From contig NC_057380.1 of assembly GCF_016906535.1 (NCBI RefSeq), positions 1,240,001 to 1,304,000 on the forward strand: DNA of 64,000 nucleotides, read 5' to 3'. Positions 44,479 through 57,016 of the stretch are shown here, in pieces. This DNA is from Rhizoctonia solani. Lineage: Eukaryota > Basidiomycota > Agaricomycetes > Cantharellales > Ceratobasidiaceae. The notes beneath the pieces were generated by a model. It saw only the letters and a program-made list of their open reading frames with translations. It ran no database searches and had not been told where the DNA came from. The position numbers were made by a program, and so were the translations under genes. Positions within the stretch are counted from its first letter, which is position 1. Every line of letters begins with the position of its first letter.

Positions 44479-46095
44479 ATGGCAGATGCCAGATAACGCA
44501 AATCATCAATGGCCTCACTTGCATTGAGGCAGGCATCCCCTCTTATCACTCCAGCCACACTAGAAGGACCTTGCAACGCACCTATAAGTTGCACAAGGGT
44601 CAAACTCCGTCCAGAAATCCTCTGGCAGCAAGAGGATGCTACAAAACTCAATCACCTGCACAGATATCTCATAGGCGACAATGCCAGCAGCAGATCTCAA
44701 CCCCCAGCGCTCCACAGACTACTGGAGAAGAACACAGGGCACCTTATCAGCCATCTAGATGCTTGGAAACAAACCATGTTGCAGGACGTTACACAAGCAG
44801 TAGAGAGCGCAATTCAGCGCCTTCTGACTGCCCCCAGCAGCACAGATCCACACACACCTCCCAGAAGAGTCTTCACAGTCATAGACAACACCCCCAAGGC
44901 CCCTTCTGGCTCAGGCAGCTCAGGCAACAAGGACTTCTTAGTCCCTATCAAGGATGAGCCTGACCCAAAAGGAGAAAGGGTCAAACTGGAGTCACCAGAA
45001 CCACCTAAAACAACCCCACACACCTCCTGGGCAATCCCACACACCCAGAAACACCTTGACCTCAACCCAGAGCAGCCCTTCACCAGACCAACGCCTGTAG
45101 ATCTCCCAAGCACATCTCAAGCAGCAACAATTAATCCCCTAAGCAAAGGATATCTATCAGCGCAACCAGGAGAAACAGATGAAGAAAAGGAGGCAAGAAC
45201 GCTACACAACATTGCTACCATCATGGGCAGAGCCTTATCTGTCCCACTGCAGAGCACCTTCAGGGGACTGTCCCAAACTCCTGGTCCAGTCCAAGCGAAA
45301 TCCAAAATCCCTGCTCCTGAGAAGTATGATGGCAAGAAGGGCCCTGCAGCCAAATCATTTATCCTGGATTGCAAAACCTACTTCCTTAGCAATGCTTCCT
45401 CATTCCCTTCTGATCACAGTTGAATCTCCTTTGTCCTCATGAACTTAAAGGATGGGCAACCCAAGAAGTGGGGACAGATCTACTTAGAGAAGCTGCTGAA
45501 TGGGGATGACAAGCCAACCTTGGAATCCTGGAATACCTTTGAAGCAGCATTCTTGCGCAACTGGAGCAATCCAGCAGCAGCACAAATTGTAGAACAACGC
45601 CTGCGCAAGCTCAAGCAGCTGAAATCAGCAAGCAAATATGCCACAGAGTTTAGAATCATAGCCAGCAAACTAGAATGGTCAGACCCTGCCCTCATTGCCT
45701 CCTTCCGCCAGGGGCTCAAGGCAGAAGTCAGAGGCAAGCTAATTGAGTACACCCTGCACAAGAACATCACTGCACTGGACGAGTATATCTCCACTGCCTG
45801 TCTAATTGATGACACGCTGTTTGAAGCACGCAAGGAGCTAAGAAAAGATAGCAACAGCAGCACCAGCTCACCACAACGCCCTGCTCAAGGGCGCTCAAGC
45901 AATTTTGTTTCCAAGAAGGTTCAGGAAGCAAGAAGAAACGCTGGAGAATGTTCCAAGTGTGGGGAGAAGTCTCACAAATGGGAGGACTGCAAGAATGGAT
46001 GGCACCTCAAAACAATAGAATGCTCTAAGCCTGAATCAGGGAAGGCTGCAGAAGTAGAAGAGCTGGAATCACTTCCCCAAGTGGGAAAAGTCTGA
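44479..46095 (+). pseudogene. gag of element 3
   Basis: Gag starts at ATG 44479 (MADAR) or, after a TAA at 44494-44496, at ATG 44509. It runs to a TGA at 45421-45423 (after FPSDHS) and continues in the same frame (ISFVLMNLKDGQPKKWGQ) to TGA 46093-46095. The C-terminus has a CX2CX4HX4C knuckle, CSKCGEKSHKWEDC, near 45952-45993. Element 4 carries the same TGA after SDHS, so the stop may predate both copies. Nucleocapsid role as in Ty3/gypsy elements. Confidence 0.88.
46083..46089 (+). promoter_or_regulatory. -1 frameshift heptamer GGGAAAA
   Basis: In the gag frame the bases read G GGA AAA, the X XXY YYZ form, two codons before the gag stop. Slipping back one base enters the pol frame exactly (AGT at 46089, open to 47698). 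The heptamer is kept in element 4, where the stop is TAA instead of TGA, and in element 5. Confidence 0.7.
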
Positions 46096-49000
46096 GGAAG
46101 TCTTGCCCTGTGTCTAGGCTTCCTGAATCTCCCTCAATGTCTATAGAACCCTTGTTTTGTGCAGCCCTGCAAACCAATAGATCACCACTGCTCACTATAG
46201 ACATAGAGGGAATCACAGACACTCAAACTGCTCTAATTGATTCTGGTCCCCCTGCTAACTTCATTGATCCCCAATTTGCCCGTTCTCACAACATTCCACT
46301 CATTGAATTGGATTCCCCATGCTCTGTCATTGGCATTAATGGCAAACAAGTCCGCAACCCTATCTGTTTCAAGGCTTGGTTAGTCTTTAGCTCTCAAAAC
46401 AGGCGATTTTCCGCCATCTTCTATGCTCTTCCCCTTGGAAACAGAAACCTTATCCTTGGAACCCCATGGCTCAGATTGGCTAATCCAGACATTGATTGGA
46501 CCACTATGAAAGTTTCACTCCGCTTAGCTACAGAAGCACGAGCTGGCAGCATCAATCCTGAGCCCCAGAACCTCCCTGTTGAATTCCAGGAGTTCCAGAA
46601 AGTGTTCAGTGAAGAGTTCTTTACCACACTGCCAGAACATTGCCCCTATGACATTGCTATTGACCTGGAAGAAGACAAACAGCCTCCCTATGGCCCTATC
46701 TATTCTATGACCCCTGCAGAGAGAGAAGCACTCAAGGAACACATTGATTCAGAACTTGCAGCTGGGAAGATTGTGCCAACCACCTCACCAGCAGGAGCTC
46801 CAGTGATGTTTGTAAAAAGGGCTGATGGCAGGCTTTGCTTAGTGGTGGACTATTGCCGGCTAAATGCCATCACAATCAAGGACAGATATGCACTACCCAG
46901 ACAGGACAAGCTAATTGAGAAATTGCGCCATGCTAAGATCTTCACAAAGCTAGATTTGAGGAATGGATATCACAACATCAGAATCAAGGAAGGAGATGAA
47001 TGGAAGGCTGCATTTTGCACTGCCCTTGGTCACTTTGCTCCCACAGTCATGCAATTTGGCCTTAGCAACGCCCCAGCTGTGTTCATGCGCTTCATGAACA
47101 ACATATTCCATGATTTACTTGACATCTCTGTGGTTGTGTATTTGGATGATATCTTGATCTTCTCAAACTCAAGAGAAGAGCATGTGGAACATGTCAAGGA
47201 AGTCTTATCTTGCTTGCTGAAGCATAATTTATTCTGCAACCCTGCCAAATGCTACTTCTTTGTCACAGAAGTCACCTACATTGGTCTTGTGATTACTCCT
47301 AAGGGCATCTCCATGGAGAAGGACAAGGTGCAAGCAATCATGGATTGGCCTGAACCCCAAAATGTGAAACAGGTGCAATCATTCCTAGGTTTTGCAAACT
47401 TCTACCGTTGCTTTGTTCCCAACTTCTCTTGCTTAGCACACCCTCTGAATATCCTTACTCAGAAGGAGCAACCATGGATCTGGCTAGTAGAACAGAAGGC
47501 TGCATTTGACGCAATCAAGGCTGAGATTTGCAAGGAGCCTGTTCTAGCTCACCCTGATGAATCTAAACCTTACACCTTGGAAACAGACGCTTCTGGAGCA
47601 GCCATGGGTGCTGTACTATCTCAGAGAAAGGAAGATGGTCATCTATATCCTGTTGCATTCATGTCAGCCAGTTTTTCACCTGCTGAGCTGAACTATGTGT
47701 TGTACACCACTGTAATGTGGGTACTCCCTAGTGGGGCGGGCGCTTAAGGCTGTACTACTACAGACAAAGCTAATCCACTGACTACCTAAGGCTATACTAC
47801 TGCCACTGTAAGGCGGACTTCTGCTGGGTTCTGATAGCAGAGGGGGCTTAGCCTGGGAGGTGTGGTTAGCGCAAGTGAAGGGGGGTTAACTTCTGAACTA
47901 CTGGGGGCTGGCTGCTTAGCTGGCTGGGGATCCTCCTCAATGGTATGAGACAAGGTAAAATCAACTTGGTGTCTCCAAGCAATTTTCCTGCTGTATATAT
48001 AGACAAGGGGCGCTATCTACATGGTCTGTGTGTGTGAGAAAGAGAAGTACATAATGTAAATAAGAAGAGAGCTGCGGGCTGCGTAGAAGCGTGGATTTCT
48101 CCTAAGCGCCCTTGGCACGGCATCTTGGCGTGGCATCTTGGCATAATAAACGCCGAGCTCACGTGACTAGAAAACATGAGATAATCGGATCGGAAAAAAT
48201 AGTAAAAATATCAGAAAAATCGTGCAAATCTAATGGTATATGTTAGAGGGTTGTGACACTATGACACACATGATAAGGAGCTACTTGCCATTAATCGTGC
48301 ATTTGAGCACTGGAGAATCTTCCTGGAAGGAACTGAGCAGCCAATCACTGTGTTAACTGATCACAAGAATCTGGAGTACTGGAAATCAGCTAGAACCTTC
48401 AACAGGTGTCATGCGCGCTGGCATCTCATGCTGGCGTCTTACAACTTTGTCATTGCTTATTGACCTGGGAAGCAGTCACAGAAACCTGACGCCCTGTCAA
48501 GACGACCAGATCACATGGACTTAGAACCATCTCCACAAGTTATGATTCCAGAATCTCACTTTGAGGCATTTTCAGCACACATAGATCTGTCCTTGTTGGA
48601 TCAAATCAAGGAAGCTACCCAGGAAGACCCTAGTCTTGACACAATCTTGCTAGCTGTATCAGATCCTAAATCCGTGCCCCACAGCGTTGCACAGAAGTTC
48701 AAGGACTATACAATTCAGAAGGGTCTACTTCTGTATCAAGGAAGAGTAGTTGTGCCAGATGAACCTGAGACCAAACAGCAACTCTTATCTCACTTCCATG
48801 ATTCTCCTGCTTCTGGTCACCAAGGAAGAGCACAAACTCTAGAGTTAATCAGTTGTCACTACTACTGGCCAGCAATGAAGTTCCAAGTCAACCGCTATGT
48901 GGAGTCTTGTGAAATCTGCCAAGGAAGCAAGGGTCATGCACACAACTATGCTCTCGACCCGCTTTCTGTCCCTGCAGGTCCCTGGGAAGACATCTCATAT

Positions 49001-50083
49001 GATTTCATTGTCAAGTTTCCCAAGTGTAAGGGTTATGACAGCATCCTGGTGGTTGTAGACCGCTTCTCAAAGATGATGCACCTGATTCCCTGCAAAGAAA
49101 CTGCTACTGCTGAGGATGTTGCTCAGATGTTCCTGGAGCATGTCTGGAAGCTACATGGCACTTCCAAGCACACTGTGTCTGACAGAGGGACTACATTCAA
49201 CTCCAAATTCCTCAAGGCACTGTACAAATCTCTGCAAATCACTCCTAGTTTCTCTACTGCTTACCACCCACAATCTGATGGGCAAACTGAGATCAAGAAC
49301 CAATGGCTAGAGGCTTACCTACGTCCCTTCATTAATCATAGACAGTCTGATTGGGTTGATTGGCTCCCACTGGCTGAATTTGCTCACAACAATGCCAGAA
49401 GCAAAGCAACGGGCAAATCGCCCTTTGAGATTGTGTATGGACGTTCTCCTGTCATTTCACCACTCCTGGAACCCACTGGATCACCTATTGCTGATGACAG
49501 AGCCAAGCAACTGGCTGAGACAATTCAGGAAGTACAGGCATCAATCAAATGGGCTCAGGAGCGCTACAAACAGACAGACACAGGGAAACTACCTCCTGAG
49601 TTTCAACCAGGAGACAAAGTTTGGCTTCTGGCTTCCAATATCACGTTGCAGCGCCCCAATGAAAAGCTAGACCACAAACAATATGGCCCTTTCCCTGTTA
49701 TAGAAAGAGTGGGCTCTCACGCCTATCGCCTGGCTCTCCCTGAGACCATGAGAATTCATGATGCGTTCCATGTCAGCTTGTTGTCTGCTTTCAAACAAGA
49801 CACAGAGTTTGATTGCACATTCACTCTTCCGCCGCCTGTGATCACAGCAGAAGGAGAAGAAGAGTACGAAGTAGACAAATTTGTAGATTGGGCAGCAGAA
49901 GACGGAATCTGGAAGTACAGGGTGAGATGGAAAGGATATGCGCCCCATGAGGACACATGGGAACCAGCCAAGGATCTACAGCATTGCAAGGACAAATTGC
50001 GCAACTTCTTTGCTAATTATCCAGATGCCCTGGCCGCCAACAACCCCATCCCTGTAAATGCGCACAAAGTTAAAAGAGGCTAG
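46089..50083 (+). pseudogene. pol of element 3: protease, RT, RNase H, integrase with chromodomain
   Basis: Domains in order: protease (ALIDSGPPANFI, about 46230); reverse transcriptase with TKLDLRNGYHN and canonical YLDD at 47139-47150; RNase H (LETDASGAAMG ... TDHKNLEYW); integrase with the H/C zinc region (48795-48920, CEICQGS), catalytic Asp-Asp-Glu context (VVDRFSK, SDRGTTF, QTEIKNQW), and a GPF-type segment; chromodomain (KYRVRWKGYAPHEDTWEPA, about 49910-49970). Chromodomain integrases direct insertion to marked chromatin. It is split by solo LTR2 (47699-48258) and has a TGA at 48461 where Arg is usual (Y-PGKQ). Otherwise nearly complete. Confidence 0.93.
47699..48258 (-). repeat. Solo LTR2 (reversed) in pol of element 3
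   Basis: On the plus strand it begins TGTTGTACACC and ends GGGTTGTGACA, with a CTATG duplication on both sides (47694-47698 and 48259-48263). Removing it with one duplication restores the RNase H frame (AELNY...DTHDKELLAI). About 560 bp. Confidence 0.93.
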
Positions 50084-50192
50084 ATGGTCAAACAACTCAG
50101 CAAGTCAAAAACTGCCCGCTTTGTCACTTTACAAGCTCTCACTGCCAAAACTCGCCCTGCTAAGCTCTTCTTGCGCTCCCCACTATCCCAGC

Positions 50193-50896
50193 ATGCCCAT
50201 CTTCAGCTCCATTGACGCCTTGGCTTACAACCCTTGCCTCAACATCAATTGCTACATCATGAACGGCCCAGAGGAGATGAGAGCACACCTAGACAGCTCT
50301 GCCAACATAATTCACGCTCTGATGAGTGCCAGCAGTTGCAACAAGGTCAGGTTCTTCAAGCGCAGCGTGTACAAGCACCTCAAGTGGGGATTCCTCTATT
50401 GGCTTGACCCAGGGGATAAGAAGGACCAGATACACTGTATGGAAAGCAAGTATACCGCTGGTGGCACTTCATTGCCTCCCATCCAGGTGCTTTCAGGGAT
50501 CTGGCACAATGGCATTGTCATGGGTTTGCTACCCCACCCCCTACAGTCTCCACACCTCCATCTGCAAGAGAGCTGACCCAGGCAATGCAGAACCTCATTC
50601 TGCTTTACCCAGCAGACCCACCAGCCTACACAAGCAGGCCAGCAACGCCAGTGACCCCTTCAGCACGCCCAGACACTCCCAGGCCATCAGAGGCGCATGT
50701 ACCAGCACCCTTGCCCTTCCCCCTGTTCTCCAGCATGCCAGACACCTGCTGGGCCCCAGGATACTTGTCCCCAGTGAGAGAAACACAATGGGAGCCTCAG
50801 AGCTACCTAGGATGGAGCAATGAGGAGATAAGAAGGAATGTGGAAACATTTGATGGCAATGAGAATGAGGAGCTGTTTAGTTTGAGGAGTTACTAG
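50193..50896 (+). CDS. Extra ORF downstream of pol in element 3
   Basis: After the pol stop a new frame starts at ATG 50193 (MPIFSSIDALAYNPCLNIN) and runs 127 codons to 50576. A one-base shift near 50540 would join it to 50896 (ATPPTVSTPPSARELTQAM ... FSLRSY), giving about 235 residues with a Pro-rich second half. It sits between the chromodomain and the polypurine tract, where Ty3/gypsy elements normally have no gene. It has no signal peptide and no clear membrane segment, so it is not obviously an envelope gene. No match is recognised. Confidence 0.5.
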
Positions 50897-50949
50897 CTAT
50901 TGATTGTTCTGAATGGATATAAGCAGCCCTTTGTCACTGCCTAAGGGCT

Positions 50950-50965
50950 TTTGAGGGGGGGGCAA
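50950..50965 (+). other. Polypurine tract of element 3
   Basis: TTTTGAGGGGGGGGCAA lies immediately before the 3' LTR. This is the usual position of the plus-strand DNA primer. Confidence 0.7.
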
Positions 50966-51420
50966 TGTCATGAGCCTCACCTCCTGACATGATTATGTGC
51001 TGCCTGTCACCTCCTCTCTCCCCCCAGTGTATTCGTCTGGGGGACTCATCTGTATCCATCTCATCTGTTTGCATAGTTCCTATCTTCCATGTTTATGTTC
51101 TTCCCTCTTCCTTGTTCCCTTCATGCACTTAGCCCGGACTTATTCCACTCTAAGTGCTTCTATCTCGCTTATCTTGCTGCGCACCGGCCCGGTTCAATGT
51201 GTAAAGCTTCTGAGCCATATGCTCCATCTTGCCTCCAAGTTGTACGGCCCGGACCCTGTCCCTTCTCCTTGTATTTACCCCCTTTCACTTTTGTTATAAA
51301 AGAAGATTGTGAATTGGCTTGGAAACCCCAAGAACAATTCACCTTGTTGATTTCCCACTCTCTCATCTGTGTGAATGGTCTCATTATCTCACAGCAGTCA
51401 TTTCACTCTTGGTTGTGACA
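50966..51420 (+). repeat. 3' LTR3 of element 3
   Basis: Starts TGTCATGAGCC and ends GGTTGTGACA. The bases outside (ACTTT) do not match those left of the 5' LTR (AGAAC), so the element as it stands is not a simple insertion. It abuts pol of element 4. Confidence 0.9.
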
Positions 51421-51920
51421 ACTTTCTGGAACTCCTGGAATTCAACAGGAAGATTCTGAGGCTCAGGGTTGATGTTGCCAGCTTGTGCTGTAGCTAGGCG
51501 GAGTAAAACTTTCATGGTGGTCCAATCAATGTCTGGATTAGCCAATTCAAGCCAGGGGGTTCCATGGATAAGGTTTCTGTTTCCAAGCGGAAGAGCATAG
51601 AAGATGGCGGAAAATTGCCTGTTTTGAGAGCTAAAGACTAGCCAAGCCTTGAAGCGGATAGGGTTGCGGACTTGTTTGCCATCAATGCCAATGACAGAGC
51701 GTGGGGAATCCAATTCAGTGAGTGGAATGTTGTGAGAATGGGCAAATTGGGGATCAGTGAAGTTGGCAGAAGATCCAGAATCAATTAGAGCAGTTTGAGT
51801 GTCTGTGATTCCCTCTATGTCTATAGTGAGCAGTGGTGATTTATTGGTTTGCAGGGCTGCACAAACAAGGGTTCTATAGACATTGAGGGAGATTCAGGAA
51901 GCCTAGACACAGGGCAAGAC
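51421..51920 (-). pseudogene. Protease region of element 4 pol, truncated
   Basis: The minus-strand translation matches element 3 pol from the protease (IDSGSSANF, NIPLTELDSPRSVIG) to PVEFQEFQKV, where it is cut at AAAGT by the LTR3 junction at 51420/51421. Nothing further downstream of this pol is present. Confidence 0.85.
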
Positions 51921-51924
51921 TTCC

Positions 51925-53538
51925 TTAGACTTTTCCCGCTTGGGGAAGTGATTCCAGCTCTTCTACTTCTGCAGCCTTTCCTGATTCAGGCTTAGAGCGT
52001 TCTATTGTTTTGAGGCGCCATCCATTCTTGCAGTCCTCCCATTTGTGAGACTTTTCCCCACACTTGGAACATTCTCCAGCGTTTCTTCTTGCTTCCTGAA
52101 CCTTCTTGGAAACAAAATTGCTTGAGCGCCCTTGAGCCGGGCGTTGTGGTGAGCTGGTGCTGCTGTTGCTATCTTTTCTTAGCTCCTTGCGTGCTTCAAA
52201 CAGCGTGTCATCAATTAGACAGGCAGTGGAGATAAACCCATCCAGTGCAGTGATGTTCTTGTGCAGGGTGTACTCAATCAGCTTGCTTCTGACTTCTGCC
52301 TTGAGTCCCTGGCGGAAGGAGGCAATGAGGGCAGGGTCTGACCATTCTAGTTTGCTGGCTATGATTCTAAACTCTGTGGCATGGTTGCTTGCCCATTTCA
52401 GCTGCTTGAGATTATGCAGGTGTTGTTCTGCAATTTGTGCTGCTGCTGGATTGCTCCAGTTGCGCAAGAATGCTGCTTCAAAGGTATTCCAGGATTCCAA
52501 GGTTGGCTTGTCATCCCCATTCAGCAGCTTCTCTAAGTAGATCTGTCCCCACTTCTTGGGTTGCCCATCCTTTAAGTTCATGAGGACAAAGGAGATTCAA
52601 CTGTGATCAGAAGGGAATGAGGAAGCATTGCTAAGGAAGTAGGTTTTGCAATCCAGGATAAATGATTTGGCTGCAGGGCCCTTCTTGCCATCATACTTCT
52701 CAGGAGCAGGGATTTTGGATTTCGCTTGGGCTGGGCCAGGAGTTTGGGACAGTCCCCTGAAGGTGCTCTGAAGTGGGACAGATAAGGCTCTGACCATGAT
52801 GGTAGCAATGTTGTGTAGCATTCTTGCCTCCTTTTCTTCATCTGTTTGTCCTGGTTGAGCTGATAGATATTCTTTGCTTAGGGGACTACTTGTTGCTGCT
52901 TGAGGTGTGCTTGGGAGATCTGCAGCTGTTGGTCTGGTGAAGGGCTGCTCTGGGTTGGGGTCAAGGTGTTCCTGGGTGTGTGGGATTGTCTGGGAGGTGT
53001 TTAGGGTTGTTTTAGGCTCTTGTGACTCCAATTTGACCCCTTTTCCCTTTGGGTCAGATTCATCCTTGATAGGGACTAAGAAGTCCTTGTTGCCTGAGCT
53101 GCCTGAGCCAGAAGGGGCCTTGGGGGTGTTGTCTATGACTGTGAAGACTCTTCTGGGAGGTGTGTGTGGATCTGTGCTGCTGGGGGCAGTCAGAAGGCGC
53201 TGAATTGCGCTCTCTACTGCTTGTGTAACATCCTGCAACATGGTTTGTTTCCAAGCGCCTAGATGGCTGATAAGATGCTCTGTGTTCTTCTCCAGTAGTC
53301 TGTGGAGTGCTGGGGGTTGGGATCTGCTGCTGGCATTGTTGCTTATGAGATATCTGTGCAGGTGATCGAGTTTTGTAGCATCCTCTTGCTGCCAGAGTAT
53401 TTCTGGACGGAGTTTGACCTGTGTGCGACTTATAGGTGCGTCGGAAGGTCCTTCAAGTGTGGCTGGGGTGATAATAGGGGATGCCTGCCTCAATGCAAGT
53501 GAGGCCATTGATGATTTGCGTGATCTGGCATCTGCCAT
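51925..53538 (-). pseudogene. gag of element 4
   Basis: A close copy of element 3 gag, starting MADARSRKSSMASLALRQAS at 53538. It has a TGA at 52599-52597 at the same place as element 3 (after SDHS), the knuckle CSKCGEKSHKWEDC, and the stop TAA after GGGAAAAGTC. Apart from the shared TGA the gag frame is open. Confidence 0.88.
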
Positions 53539-53757
53539 AGCGTCTGATGCAAACTACATGCAATCTGAGGGGTGTATTGAGGTAAAAGAGCCCAGGTCTT
53601 TCTGAATCAATGTGAGGGTAGCCTAGTTGGCAGTGTAATAACTCAGTGCGCTCTGTGGCAAGGGAAAAGAGAACTGTAAGAAGTAAAGGTGGGGATGAGG
53701 ACCTGAGTGATGTCCAGGTTGATAAATTGGCTACAGCCAGGAAAGAACAATTCACAA

Positions 53758-54215
53758 TGTCACAACCAAGAGTGAAATGATTGTTGTGAGATAATGAGAC
53801 GTTTCACACAGATGAGAGAGTGGGAAATTGACAAGGTGAATTGTTCTTGGGGTTTCCAAGACAATTCACAGTCTTCTTTTTGTAACAAAGTGCAAGGGGG
53901 TAAGTATAAGAAGAAGGGTTGGTGTCTGAGCTGCACAACTGGGAAGCAAAATAGAGCAAATGGCTCGGAAGCTCTACATAGTGAACCAGGCTGGTCTGCA
54001 GCAAGATAAGCAAGATAGAAGCACTTAGAACAGAAAAGTCTGGACTAAGTGCAAGAAGGGAACAAGGAAGTGGGAAGAACATAAACAGGGAAGATAGGAA
54101 CTATGCAAACAGATGAGATGGATACAGATGAGTTCCCTAGATGAATGCTGGGGGGGGGGGGGGAAAGGAAGTGACAAGCAATACAAAGTCATATCAGGAG
54201 GTGAGGCTCATGACA
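53758..54215 (-). repeat. LTR3 of element 4 (5' LTR, reversed)
   Basis: On the plus strand it reads TGTCACAACCAAGAG ... GTGAGGCTCATGACA, with the primer-binding word AAGAACAATTCAC at 53743-53755, two bases away. It contains a G14 run near 54149. Confidence 0.88.
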
Positions 54216-56540
54216 AGATATTATCTATTAAAGCAAGGGAAGCCATGGGAAAGCTGACTAACCTCAGAGACATTTTTGACAGCTGACTAGGGTCCAGCAC
54301 AGCTTAGGCGCCAGGTCTGTATGGCAGTCAGGGGATCCAACATGGACACAAAATGTTGTATGTAGCATGTATAGTGTACAAAGCAATCAAATAAAGAGCA
54401 AAAGTTATATTAAGAAAGCCTGTAAGGCATTATACATATATAATACTCAATAAATGATAGTGTTAAGCACAGTGTAAGACAAAGGCAGGGAAACAAGATG
54501 AAACAGCTCTATCTCAGCCAATAACTCACCAATTTGGACTTTCCTATGCTCATTTGGATCCAGGAGACCACGCAAAAAACCTTTATTAAGAGTCCTAAGC
54601 GTAACAACCACAGGAGAAAGCTACTACATGTCAGTTGCAAATTCAGGTATACTTGATTAGTCATTGCTGTACTGTGTTGTAATCAAACACTTCTGGGGTC
54701 TTTTTTGCCCAGGGCATGGTCCATAAAATACCCAGGTGTACCTTTGTGGAGAGAAAGAACAAAGCCAATTACAGCAGAAGCTGATCAAAATTGTAACTAT
54801 TTTAAAACCCCAAATAAGATCAAGAAGGACAGTGGGTGACTACATCAGTGGGAAGGGTTTCCCCATGTAGAAAGGTGTCTCTACATAGAGCTATCATCTA
54901 CAACTAGGTAAAACTAGGTATATGCAGGATCTCCCTATGTGAGCAAGATGATTTTTGAGTAAGGTTTTGTTTATTGAACTTTTTTATCCACCATATACAG
55001 AAAGCACCCAATTTCCAATTTGACCCACTTCCTAATCTTGCCAGCCAAATGTAATCCCTTGCTCACTCAACAGACTAAATAATATAAAATACCCTTAAGT
55101 GGGATGTGACCATGCTTCAGGGGGGGAAGGCACCTAAACCAGGGAATTAGGGGGGACTTAGAGGTTGCAGAAGTGACAAAGTCATGTGACCTACCATGTG
55201 ACCCCTTCCACATAGCTCTACATAGAGTCTACATGAAATGCTTATATGCTCTATATAAGAGGGGTGTCTACAAGTGTTCCAGTACTACATAGCTGATATG
55301 TAATACCATGTAGGAAGTAATTTTTACTGATGTACATGTGGGGTCAAATCTATGATATAGAATGTTGTAGACATGGTCTGGGACAGTATGGGTGCTGGCA
55401 CTTGCAGCTGTGCAAGTACAGGAGTAAGGTAAAACTGCTTAAGGCAGCAAGGGGCAACTATACAACAATGACCATATGCTGTAAGGTGTTGGCAAACTAT
55501 CTACATACAATGAACACCCTACTTAAGGCAGTGTGGAAGCTATCTACTTAGTGGCCAAGTGACAAGGCCTAAAGCCTGGGCAAGTAAGGTGTCAACAAGA
55601 GGTAATCAACCTGGGGATTACCATGGTTGATTACTCTCCTTATATATTACAGAGGCTATACAATTACAAATCAAGAGTATGCAAAACCTAATCCAATAAA
55701 AAGAGTGCTCCATCAGCAGCCTTACTCATGTATACATGTCACCAGTGATGTCATAGGTGAAGGTGGCTTTTTAGGTTTAGTATGCAGAGGAGGAGATGTA
55801 GCTTGGTGGTTAGCATGTGGTATAAGTGCTGAGATCATGTGATTGAAAATGTTGTCTGTTCTACGTGGTTTGAAATTGAGAAGATTGGAATAAATTCTGG
55901 GTATATGCATGTGTCCACAACCACTATCCTAGACATTGTTTGGGACTGCACAGGGACTGGCACTTACAGCCTGTGTAACTACAATTAACAACCAAGATAA
56001 TTATACTATGCCATTGAAGAGGCATCATGCTACTTAATGGGATTCCAGTGTATGCCTGTAGGCGTTGACAAGAGGTAATTCACCTGGGGACAAGCATGGT
56101 TGACCACCCTCCTTATATACTTGGAGTTACAAGCAGTCATTGGGAAAAACATTGCATAACTCAAGTGATTTTTTCAATTGACTTTTGTAACACTAGCTAC
56201 ATTTATAAGTCAGTGCTATTGACAATAGAAAATCAAATGCTGTATCAAACAAGAACCCTGCTTCATCAGCACCCCTACTTATGAGTTTGTGTCAGTCATG
56301 TGATTGAGGCAGAGATGGTGCTACTGCTTAGTAACATGGCAGAGGTGTTGGGTATATGGGTTAAGCACTAAGGCACTGTGTTCCTCCAAGGTCTAGATTA
56401 TCTGCACCTTCTGGGTTCACACTCAGGTCACAAAATTGAAAATGTTTTTTGTTGGACTTTGCTTTAAAGGAAGAAATGTACTAAAATCACTTCTCCTGTT
56501 CTGTGTCTACAACAAGATCCCATGCTCTGCAAAAGCCAAG
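54216..56540. repeat. Repeat-derived sequence without genes
   Basis: No coding gene is seen. Blocks at 55360-55880 and 55920-56480 resemble each other and the repeat at 35660-37224 (CTAGACATTG, GGTAAT(C/T)CACCTGGGG, TGATTGAAAATG). The remainder (54216-55350) is unassigned. Confidence 0.4.
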
Positions 56541-56664
56541 GGTGTAATAAAATAGGGGGGAAAGATCATGGTGTCATGGCATACAGTGATCCCTCATGAA
56601 ACCATGACACTAGGGTCATTTGGTCTCATGACACCATGATCTTTCCCCTCTATTTCATTACACC
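56541..56664. mobile_element. 124-bp MITE-like inverted repeat
   Basis: Two arms of about 40 bp, GGTGTAATAAAATAG ... AAAGATCATGGTGTCATG and its near-complement, face each other around about 44 bp. There is no coding capacity and no clear target duplication in the flanks. Confidence 0.65.
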
Positions 56665-57016
56665 TAATTATTGCTAATGACACTTTTAGTTTTTGTTGAA
56701 TGTTTTTGTATGGCTGTAAATATGTACCTGCTACATGGGGGTATTGTGTATAAGACTGCTTTAGGGGATTCATTACCTTAACTGAGCATTCCTTCTTTGT
56801 TTTTGACCTTATGTTTTACTTTTTGTCTTACCCCCCTTTTTGCTTTTGTTTTCCCTTTATTCCTTTTTTAATTATCCCTGCATTTTGTCATGCCTATCTC
56901 ACTTATCAAAACCAATTTAATTTTATACAATCTCAAGAGTCATAAATTAGTGTGCCTTGAAAGTTTATTGAATTGTTGTTGAATCCCAGAGGTACAACAG
57001 GTCAGTAAGGCTTGCT
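56665..57016. other. No gene seen
   Basis: AT-rich sequence with T-rich runs (56810-56900). Nothing recognisable. Confidence 0.4.
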
